NCBI GenBank assembly: GCA_945868085.1
Contig: CAMBKF010000001.1
Span: forward strand, 1-64,000
Source of the DNA: an uncultured Oscillibacter sp.
GTDB lineage: Bacteria; Bacillota; Clostridia; Oscillospirales; Oscillospiraceae
DNA length: 64,000 bases
Direction: 5' to 3'
Part shown: positions 1 through 5,514 of the stretch, one piece after another
Layout: every line of letters starts with the position of its first letter
Numbering within the stretch: the first letter of the stretch is position 1
Made by a program: the position numbers and the translations under genes
The notes under the pieces: generated by a model
Database searches by the model: none
The model's input: the letters and a program-made list of their open reading frames with translations, nothing else
What the model was told of the DNA's origin: nothing

Positions 1-986
1 TGCGCTTCAACCTCATCACCGGCAACAGCCCCGGCAACGACATGCGCTTCTATGTAGAAAAGTGCGAGGCCATGCGGAACTTTGCCAATAAGATCTGGAA
101 CGCCTCCCGCTTTGTGATGATGAACCTGACCATTGACAAGGTGGAGCTGCCCGAGAAGCTGGAGCTGGAGGACAAGTGGATCCTCAGCAAGCTCAATACC
201 CTCATCCGCGAGGCCACGGACAATATGGACGCCTTTGAACTGGGTGTGGCCTCCGCTAAGATCTATGACTTCATTTGGGACACCTATTGCGACTGGTACA
301 TCGAACTGACCAAGACCCGTCTCAATGGCGAGGACGAGAGCGCCAAGCTGGCGGCGGAGAATGTGCTGTGCTATGTGCTGCTGCGCATTCTGGAGCTGCT
401 GCACCCCTTCATGCCGTTTATCACAGAGGAGATCTGGCAGGCCCTGCCCCATGAGGGCGATTACCTGATCCGTGCCAAGTGGCCCGAGTACCATCCGGAG
501 TTTGACTACCGGGCGGAAGAGCAGGCCATGGAGGCGGTGAAGGATGCCATTTCCGCCGTCCGCGCCCGCCGGGCGGAGATGAACGTGCCGCCGAGCAAGA
601 AGGCACAGATGATCATCGTCTCCGACCATGCGGAGGACTATCGACTGGGTGAGCACTTCATCAAGCGTATGGCTTACGCCAGCGAGCTCACCGTAACGGA
701 TGCGGCGCCCGCGGATCTCACGGGCCTGGTCACCGTAGTGACCCATGGCGCCAACGTCTATCTGCCCCTGGCGGAGCTGGTGGACTTTGAGAAGGAGCTG
801 GAGCGCATCGCCAAGGAGCGGGCGAAGGCTGCCGAGAACCTGGCGCGCATTGAGCAGAAGCTCAGCAACGAGAAGTTCGTTTCCAAGGCGCCCGAGGCGG
901 TGGTAAACGCCGAGCGGGAAAAGGCGGAGAAGGCCCGGGCCCTCATCGCCAAGCTGGATGAATCTGCCGCCGCCATGAGAGGCTGA
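1..986 (+). CDS. valS: Valyl-tRNA synthetase, C-terminal part (5' truncated by window)
   Basis: This is the 3' third of the cytoplasmic enzyme that charges tRNA-Val. The frame is open from the first bases of the window (RFNLITGNSPGND precedes the first visible Met), so the start and the Rossmann catalytic domain lie outside. Visible are the end of the catalytic core, the all-helical anticodon-binding domain (NFANKIWNASRFV, LSKLNTLI, HPFMPFITEEIWQ) and a charged C-terminal coiled coil of about 65 residues (FEKELERIAKERAKAAENLARIE...), the tRNA-binding arm typical of ValRS. The TGA is followed by a hairpin terminator. Identification is firm; only the length is unknown. Confidence 0.95.
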   Translation, partial: RFNLITGNSPGNDMRFYVEKCEAMRNFANKIWNASRFVMMNLTIDKVELPEKLELEDKWILSKLNTLIREATDNMDAFELGVASAKIYDFIWDTYCDWYIELTKTRLNGEDESAKLAAENVLCYVLLRILELLHPFMPFITEEIWQALPHEGDYLIRAKWPEYHPEFDYRAEEQAMEAVKDAISAVRARRAEMNVPPSKKAQMIIVSDHAEDYRLGEHFIKRMAYASELTVTDAAPADLTGLVTVVTHGANVYLPLAELVDFEKELERIAKERAKAAENLARIEQKLSNEKFVSKAPEAVVNAEREKAEKARALIAKLDESAAAMRG

Positions 987-1031
987 GCGCCGGCACAGAT
1001 AAAAAGACAACATAATATATAATAAAGTAGG

Positions 1032-1065
1032 GGGCGGCACGAAATTGTGCCGCCCTTACCTTTTT
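1032..1065 (+). terminator. Rho-independent terminator after valS
   Basis: Nine-base-pair GC-rich stem GGGCGGCAC/GTGCCGCCC with loop GAAATT, followed after five bases by TTTTT. Confidence 0.65.
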
Positions 1066-1180
1066 GGGCTGCCCGAAATGAGGAAGATTTATAAGCCGAA
1101 AAATGGCTGCGCGCGGAAAATCCAAGAAAGCTGACCGTATTTGCTGTGCGGTCAGCCGCAGGCGCGGAGGAGAAAATAGA

Positions 1181-1216
1181 AAAATGGCCGGCACACAAGA
1201 CTGTGCCGGCCATTTT
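1181..1216. terminator. Bidirectional terminator
   Basis: A perfect 15-bp inverted repeat (AAAATGGCCGGCACA at 1181-1195, TGTGCCGGCCATTTT at 1202-1216) has a 6-nt loop and A/T-rich ends on both sides. It sits just past the stop of the minus-strand gene at 1258-1482 and probably ends that transcript. Confidence 0.75.
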
Positions 1217-1257
1217 TCTGTATTGGATCTTGAGGAGAGAAAAGAAAGGTAACGTAT

Positions 1258-1482
1258 TTATGCCGCGCTGTGGGCATTGCGGCGAGCGGAGTCCTCTTCA
1301 TAGTGCAACTCCAGCAGGCCAGCCTTGCTGGCAGCCCAAGTGCCGATGGCGCCGAAAATCAGGGGCAGATACATACCGGCCTCGCGAATGGGTGCATCGG
1401 CGGCGGTCATCAGGAAAGCGGTGGCAACGACCAGGATCAGGGAAACGATAGCAGTCATAATATAAGCGTCCATGTTTTTCAT
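1258..1482 (-). CDS. Small two-segment membrane protein, unknown function
   Basis: A 74-residue protein that I do not recognise. Residues 8-26 form a hydrophobic helix (IMTAIVSLILVVATAFLM), then comes a short polar turn (AADAPIREAG) and a second hydrophobic stretch (MYLPLIFGAIGTWAASKAG), ending in a charged tail (HYEEDSARRN). This suggests a hairpin of two membrane helices. A strong AGGAGG lies 8 nt before the ATG on the minus strand, which together with the downstream terminator supports a real, singly transcribed gene. It stands alone between valS and the spoIIA operon, both on the other strand. Confidence 0.7.
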   Translation of the reverse strand: MKNMDAYIMTAIVSLILVVATAFLMTAADAPIREAGMYLPLIFGAIGTWAASKAGLLELHYEEDSARRNAHSAA

Positions 1483-1665
1483 AATAAATGCCTCCTAGAA
1501 AAATGGATCAACTTGAAACTTTTTCCTGTCTGTGACAGTATAGTAGGATTATTAACAAGAAAAGTAAAGCGTCAAAATATTATAGCCAATATTAGCATAA
1601 CTTACAGCTGGAAGCCATACAGAGAGAAGCATAAAAAGCAGAGTTTTTTAACGACTGCAAGGTTC

Positions 1666-1699
1666 TTCGACAAAAAAATATCGGTGAAAAAAGTATAAT
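1666..1699 (+). promoter_or_regulatory. Spo0A box and -10 element of the spoIIA operon
   Basis: TTCGACAAA (1666-1674) is an exact match to the Spo0A box (TTTGTCGAA on the other strand). Nineteen bases further is TATAAT (1694-1699). No -35 hexamer stands at the usual distance; the Spo0A box occupies that place, as in Spo0A-activated promoters. It lies 50-80 bp before spoIIAA, an operon known to be switched on by phosphorylated Spo0A. The sigma factor used (A or H) cannot be told from this. Confidence 0.65.
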
Positions 1700-1731
1700 C
1701 ATCGTAGGCTGATGCCTACGGTGATTTTTTT
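1697..1731. terminator. Terminator-like hairpin overlapping the spoIIA transcription start
   Basis: A 13-bp stem with a single G-U/G-T-type mismatch (AATCATCGTAGGC at 1697-1709, GCCTACGGTGATT at 1714-1726) has loop TGAT and a run of T. It ends 17 nt before the spoIIAA start codon and overlaps the -10 element, so RNA begun at the local promoter (about 1706) would lack most of the 5' arm. Confidence 0.65.
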
Positions 1732-1748
1732 ACGGGAAGTGATAAAAA

Positions 1749-2069
1749 ATGCAAGTGAAAGCAGAAAGTGCGGATCGCAGGCTGCGGCTGCGCCTGTCCG
1801 GCGAGCTGGATCATCATGCCGCCCGCCAGCTTATGAAAAGCATCGCGAACGAACTGGAATATGCGCTGCCGCTGGAGGTGGTGCTGGATTTTTCCGGCGT
1901 GACCTTCATGGACAGTTCCGGTATTGCCGTAGCGCTGCACACGCTGCAGCAGGTAAAGCAGCTGGGCGGAAAAATGCGGATCGTGAATCCATCGGCGCAG
2001 GTGAAAAAGGTGTTTTTCGCAACCGGTATCCAAAGAATGATCGAAATGGAGGATGCAGATGAAAAGTGA
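1749..2069 (+). CDS. spoIIAA: Anti-sigma F factor antagonist SpoIIAA
   Basis: STAS-domain anti-anti-sigma factor of 106 residues. In its unphosphorylated form it binds SpoIIAB and frees sigma-F in the forespore; SpoIIAB phosphorylates it and SpoIIE dephosphorylates it. The regulatory serine is Ser57 in the diagnostic FMDSSGIAV motif, preceded by the VVLDFSGV strand. Length is near the B. subtilis protein (117 aa). First gene of the spoIIAA-spoIIAB-sigF operon, overlapping the next gene. The SD is a modest GGGAAGTGA upstream of ATG. Confidence 0.96.
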   Translation: MQVKAESADRRLRLRLSGELDHHAARQLMKSIANELEYALPLEVVLDFSGVTFMDSSGIAVALHTLQQVKQLGGKMRIVNPSAQVKKVFFATGIQRMIEMEDADEK

Positions 2070-2502
2070 AAATCAGGTGGTGCTGGAATTTCCCAGCCGC
2101 AGCAGTAATGAAGCATTTGCCCGGGTGGCGGCGGCGGGCTTTGCCATGCAGTTGGACCCCACCCTGGAGGAGCTGGGAGACATCAAAACGGCGGTCAGCG
2201 AGGCGGTGACCAACGCCATCGTTCACGGCTATCCGGAGGATTTCGGTCGGATCGTTATGAAGCTGCGGATCCGGGAGGGAAACATCCTGGAGATCGTGGT
2301 CAAGGACTGGGGCGTGGGCATTGCAGATGTGGAGCAGGCCCGGAAGCCCATGTTCACCACTGGAAACGATGAGCGAAGCGGCATGGGCTTTACCATTATG
2401 GAGAGCTTCATGGATACGCTGCGTGTGCGGTCTGCGCCGCAGAAAGGGACTACTGTAACCATGCGCAAGCGAATCTCCACCCGGCTGGGGGAGCGAAAAT
2501 GA
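2059..2502 (+). CDS. spoIIAB: Anti-sigma F factor / serine kinase SpoIIAB
   Basis: GHKL-type ATPase/kinase that holds sigma-F inactive and phosphorylates SpoIIAA. ATP-binding motifs are visible: N-box (AVSEAVTNAIVHG), G1 box (VKDWGVGIAD) and G2 box (GMGFTIM). I chose the ATG at 2059 (MKSENQVV, 147 aa) because GGAGG (2048-2052) directly abuts the earlier ATG at 2053 but lies 6 nt from this one. It overlaps spoIIAA by 11 nt and sigF by 4 nt (ATGA), which suggests translational coupling and fixed stoichiometry. Confidence 0.96.
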   Translation: MKSENQVVLEFPSRSSNEAFARVAAAGFAMQLDPTLEELGDIKTAVSEAVTNAIVHGYPEDFGRIVMKLRIREGNILEIVVKDWGVGIADVEQARKPMFTTGNDERSGMGFTIMESFMDTLRVRSAPQKGTTVTMRKRISTRLGERK

Positions 2503-3206
2503 GTGACAGCAGACTGGCCCTGCTGGATCGGGCCCAGTCGGGGGACAGCGATGCCTGCGAAAAAATGCTGATGGAAAACAGCGGACTGATCTGGGCAGTG
2601 GTGCGGCGATACTACGGCTGCGGGGCAGACCCGGAGGATCTGTATCAGCTGGGATGCATCGGATTTATAAAGGCTGTAAAGGGATTTGACATTACATATG
2701 GAACGCAGTTTTCCACCTATGCGGTGCCGAAGATCGCGGGCGAAATTCGACGGTTTTTACGGGATGACGGACCGGTGAAGGTAGGGCGCACACTGCGGGA
2801 AAGAGGACAAAGCATCTGGTCGGCCCGGCAGCGACTGCGAACTGTCTTAGGACGGGAACCAAGGCTGTCAGAGGTCGCCGCCGAGACCGGCTGGAGTGCC
2901 GAGGAGATCGCCGCGGCGGAACTGGCCGTCTCCACTCCGGAATCGCTGCAGCAGGAGACGGCGGAGGGGCTGACGCTGGAATCTACCCTGGGCACGGACG
3001 CGCCGGAGGAATCCCTGGTTGAAAAAATCGCGCTCCGGGAGGCCATACGAGCCCTTCCGGAGCGGGAGCGGGAAACGATTTATCTGCGTTTCTTCAAATG
3101 CATGACCCAGGAGCAGGCGGCGCGGATCCTGGGAGTGTCACAGGTGCAGGTATCCCGTCTGGAGCGGAAGGGAGTGGCGCATCTGCGGGAGATGCTTCGG
3201 GAATGA
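2499..3206 (+). CDS. sigF: RNA polymerase sigma-F factor
   Basis: Forespore-specific sigma factor, 235 aa, directing early forespore genes after asymmetric division. Region 2 is clear (EDLYQLGCIGFIKAVKGFD, FSTYAVPKIAGEIRRFLRDD), with a region 3 helix-turn-helix (RLSEVAAETGWSAEEIAAAE) and a region 4 DNA-recognition helix (TQEQAARILGVSQVQVSRLERKG). It overlaps spoIIAB by ATGA. Its last 113 bp overlap, tail to tail, the minus-strand DUF4130 gene, with no terminator visible between them. Confidence 0.96.
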   Translation: MSDSRLALLDRAQSGDSDACEKMLMENSGLIWAVVRRYYGCGADPEDLYQLGCIGFIKAVKGFDITYGTQFSTYAVPKIAGEIRRFLRDDGPVKVGRTLRERGQSIWSARQRLRTVLGREPRLSEVAAETGWSAEEIAAAELAVSTPESLQQETAEGLTLESTLGTDAPEESLVEKIALREAIRALPERERETIYLRFFKCMTQEQAARILGVSQVQVSRLERKGVAHLREMLRE

Positions 3207-3960
3207 AGACACTTTCTGACTGAAACTCCGTCATGGTGGCGCGGTAGCGCTTGGGCAAAAATGTATTTTGGCAGCGCGGATTGTACCGATCCGCAATGGC
3301 AACGGTGTCAAAAAATGTTTTCCACAGCTTGCGGTATCGCGTCTCCTGCTCGTCGGGTGGCGCCAGGGTCAGAGAATCAGCCTGCACAATGCGGGACCGG
3401 CCCCCGCTGTATAAAAGCAGCTCCCCGTGGGTGCGGTCATACAGGAAAAAGGATTCGTTGGCGTAGCGGCTGCAGAAGTAGCCACGCAGAAAGGGCAGCA
3501 CCCGATTTTTGGGCTCGATCTCAGCGCCTAATATGCCGCCAAAGTCGGAGAAGCGCACAAAGCCCCGGAGCTTTTCCAGCTCACCGGATAAATGGCGGAC
3601 GGCCTTATATAGCGGGAAGCAGGCCTCGTCAGAGGTGCGGCGCAAAAACTGCGGGCCATCGGCATAGAGCTTTCGGACAAAACGGTACAGACAGGCTTCC
3701 CTGTCGGCCATACAGGTGTGAAAGGCCCGGTAAAGCAGGCGCGCCGCCCGGTTAGAGCGGCTTTCAATACTGCGTAGGATGCGGCTGCTGTGCGTGAGAT
3801 CCGTTTCCACACGGCGGACGGGATAAAGAGTGAGAACGGGAAATTCCTCATTGCCGGCAAAGGCAATGGGGAATTCTTTGTTTACATAACTCTCGTAAAT
3901 ACAGCAGAGAAATCCCTCGTAGCTGCCGTCATATTCATAAACCATGTCGATCCAGGACAT
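3094..3960 (-). CDS. DUF4130/TIGR03915-type putative DNA metabolism protein
   Basis: Partner of the preceding radical SAM protein; the two are nearly always adjacent and predicted to act in DNA repair or modification, though no reaction is known. The family core runs from YEYDGSYEGFLCCIYESY near the N-terminus to LPKRYRATMTEF near residue 250. I chose ATG 3960 because GGGGTGA lies 6 nt before it; a GTG at 3969 overlapping the radical SAM stop is possible. Residues from about 252 to 288, beyond the usual family end, are Pro/Ala/Ser-rich and encoded entirely antisense to sigF, so the tail may be a by-product of losing an earlier stop. Confidence 0.85.
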   Translation of the reverse strand: MSWIDMVYEYDGSYEGFLCCIYESYVNKEFPIAFAGNEEFPVLTLYPVRRVETDLTHSSRILRSIESRSNRAARLLYRAFHTCMADREACLYRFVRKLYADGPQFLRRTSDEACFPLYKAVRHLSGELEKLRGFVRFSDFGGILGAEIEPKNRVLPFLRGYFCSRYANESFFLYDRTHGELLLYSGGRSRIVQADSLTLAPPDEQETRYRKLWKTFFDTVAIADRYNPRCQNTFLPKRYRATMTEFQSESVFIPEASPADAPLPSAPDGIPAPVTLPGSAPPAPGSCI

Positions 3961-3965
3961 TGCGT

Positions 3966-5234
3966 TCACCCCGTTGCGTCAAAGAGAGATAGCTGCTGGG
4001 CGGCCGGAGCAGGCAGACTGCCGCGCTCTACGGCCTGCAGCTGAAGGGCCAGGCTATCGGCAGTAAAACGAAGCCCCTCCCGCATGCGTCCGCCGCACAG
4101 AATAAAAAATTGTGCCCGCTTAAGAACGATGCCCATTTTCTTCAGGTCGTCAAAATGAAGGGGGCCCGTTCGCCGGGCGGAAAGTATACGCCGGGCACCG
4201 GTGGGGCCGATGCCGGGAACACGCAAAAGCCGGTCTAAGTCGGCGGTCATGATCTCCACGGGAAACTGCTCCGGGTGGGTGATGGCCCAGTAGCATTTCG
4301 GATCCAGCATGGGATCGAAATTCGGGTGCTGGTCATCCAGCAATTCCTCGGCCCGGAAACCGTAAAACCGCAGGAGCCAATCCGCCTGGTACAGCCGATG
4401 CTCCCGCAGAAGCGGCGGCTTGGTATGCAGCGCAGGGAGGAGGGGATTTTCCACAACGGGCACATATGCGGAATAAAAGACCCGTTTGAGCCGATAACGG
4501 GCATACAGCGATTCGGTCAGATGCAGAATGTGCCGATCGCTATCCTCCGTGGCGCCCACAATGAGCTGCGTGCTCTGCCCGGCCGGGGCAAAGGCGGGGG
4601 CGTGGCGGTACTTCACCAGCTCCTCTTTATTCTGCCGGCCCTGGGCCTCAATGAGCCGCATGGGCGCAAGAATGGCGGCCTTGCTCTTGTCCGGGGCCAG
4701 GGAGGCCAGTCCCTTTTGGGACGGCAGCTCGATATTCACGCTGAGACGGTCCGCCAGATAGCCCAGCCGCTGCACCAGCTCCGGGCTTGTGCCGGGAATG
4801 GCCTTGGCGTGGATATAGCCGTTGAAGCCGTATTCTTGCCGCAGCAGCCGCAGCGACTCGATCATGCGCAGGGTGGTATAGTCCGGGTCGCGAAGGACGC
4901 CGCTGGAGAGAAAAAGCCCCTCAATATAGTTGCGGCGGTAGAACTGAATGGTCAGCTCAGCCAGCTCCCGGGGGGTAAAGGCGGTGCGGCGGGTGTCGTT
5001 GCTGCGGCGGTTGACACAGTATTTGCAGTCATACACGCAGTAATTGGTCATGAGCACCTTCAGCAGGGAGATACAGCGCCCGTCAGCGGAAAAGCTGTGG
5101 CAGCAGCCGGCAATGGAGGAGGATGTATTGCCGATCATCCCGGGGCGGGAGCCGCGCTTGACGCCGCTGGATGTGCAGGAGGCGTCATATTTGGCGGCGT
5201 CCGTGAGGATGGTCAGCTTATCCAGCAGATCCAT
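3966..5234 (-). CDS. Putative DNA modification/repair radical SAM protein (TIGR03916-type)
   Basis: A 422-residue radical SAM protein. Cys66, Cys70 and Cys73 (NYCVYDCKYC) form the CX3CX2C motif for a [4Fe-4S] cluster that cleaves S-adenosylmethionine. Additional N-terminal Cys (20, 44, 45, 54) are conserved-looking. A helix-hairpin-helix (LLRVPGIGPTGARRIL) near residue 350 suggests nucleic-acid contact. The family is predicted to act in DNA repair with its DUF4130 neighbour or a uracil-DNA glycosylase; the substrate is unknown. It is the second gene of an operon whose promoter carries LexA boxes, which fits a DNA-damage role. Its ATG starts one base after the stop of the upstream small ORF. 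Confidence 0.88.
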   Translation of the reverse strand: MDLLDKLTILTDAAKYDASCTSSGVKRGSRPGMIGNTSSSIAGCCHSFSADGRCISLLKVLMTNYCVYDCKYCVNRRSNDTRRTAFTPRELAELTIQFYRRNYIEGLFLSSGVLRDPDYTTLRMIESLRLLRQEYGFNGYIHAKAIPGTSPELVQRLGYLADRLSVNIELPSQKGLASLAPDKSKAAILAPMRLIEAQGRQNKEELVKYRHAPAFAPAGQSTQLIVGATEDSDRHILHLTESLYARYRLKRVFYSAYVPVVENPLLPALHTKPPLLREHRLYQADWLLRFYGFRAEELLDDQHPNFDPMLDPKCYWAITHPEQFPVEIMTADLDRLLRVPGIGPTGARRILSARRTGPLHFDDLKKMGIVLKRAQFFILCGGRMREGLRFTADSLALQLQAVERGSLPAPAAQQLSLFDATG

Positions 5235-5235
5235 T

Positions 5236-5349
5236 TCAGGCGGCGCTGCGACGGCTGCGGGGCTGATCCACCCGCTCGATCAGGCGCATGAGCTGGCCGG
5301 AAAAGGCGGCCACACCGATGATTGTAATGATCCATCCAAAAGTCGTCAT
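5236..5349 (-). CDS. 37-residue single-pass membrane peptide in an SOS-type operon
   Basis: A short ORF with a strong SD (GGAGG, 7 nt before ATG). It encodes a hydrophobic helix at residues 3-20 (TFGWIITIIGVAAFSGQL) followed by an amphipathic basic tail (MRLIERVDQPRSRRSAA). Its stop lies one base before the ATG of the radical SAM gene (TGAAATG), so it is the promoter-proximal cistron of the LexA-box operon. I know no named family. Size, single helix and apparent SOS control recall the small membrane division inhibitors SidA and DidA of Caulobacter, but there is no sequence evidence of homology. It could also be a leader peptide. Confidence 0.6.
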   Translation of the reverse strand: MTTFGWIITIIGVAAFSGQLMRLIERVDQPRSRRSAA

Positions 5350-5366
5350 AGTGAGTTCCTCCAAAT

Positions 5367-5438
5367 AAAACTTTTGTTCTATCAAGGATTATAAATCGAA
5401 CAAGAGTTCTTGTCAAGAGAAAATCGAACAAAAATTCG
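5367..5438 (-). promoter_or_regulatory. SOS promoter with three LexA-like boxes
   Basis: On the minus strand a perfect consensus promoter, TTGACA (5411-5416) and TATAAT (5388-5393) with a 17-bp spacer, has a LexA/DinR box in the spacer: CGAACAAGAGTTCT on the plus strand (5397-5410) against consensus CGAACN4GTTCG. A second box, CGAACAAAAATTCG (5425-5438), lies just upstream of the -35, and a third, AGAACAAAAGTTTT read on the minus strand (5367-5380), lies just downstream of the start. A strong promoter held by three operators fits tight repression and sharp damage induction. Confidence 0.85.
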
Positions 5439-5456
5439 AATTTTTTATTTAGGCGG

Positions 5457-5485
5457 TTGACCGGAGGGGAGAATTGATATAAAAT
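5457..5485 (+). promoter_or_regulatory. pcrA promoter
   Basis: TTGACC (5457-5462), 17-bp spacer, TAAAAT (5480-5485). The nearest LexA-like box (5425-5438) is about 20 bp upstream of the -35, so SOS control of pcrA is possible but less certain than for the minus-strand operon. Confidence 0.55.
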
Positions 5486-5514
5486 AGGAGTGAAATCAAC
5501 AGAGAGAGGCCGAT

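Noticed and set aside
758..1213. 151-codon minus-strand frame over the valS 3' end
   Set aside because: It crosses two terminator hairpins and the valS coding region, with no supporting start signal.
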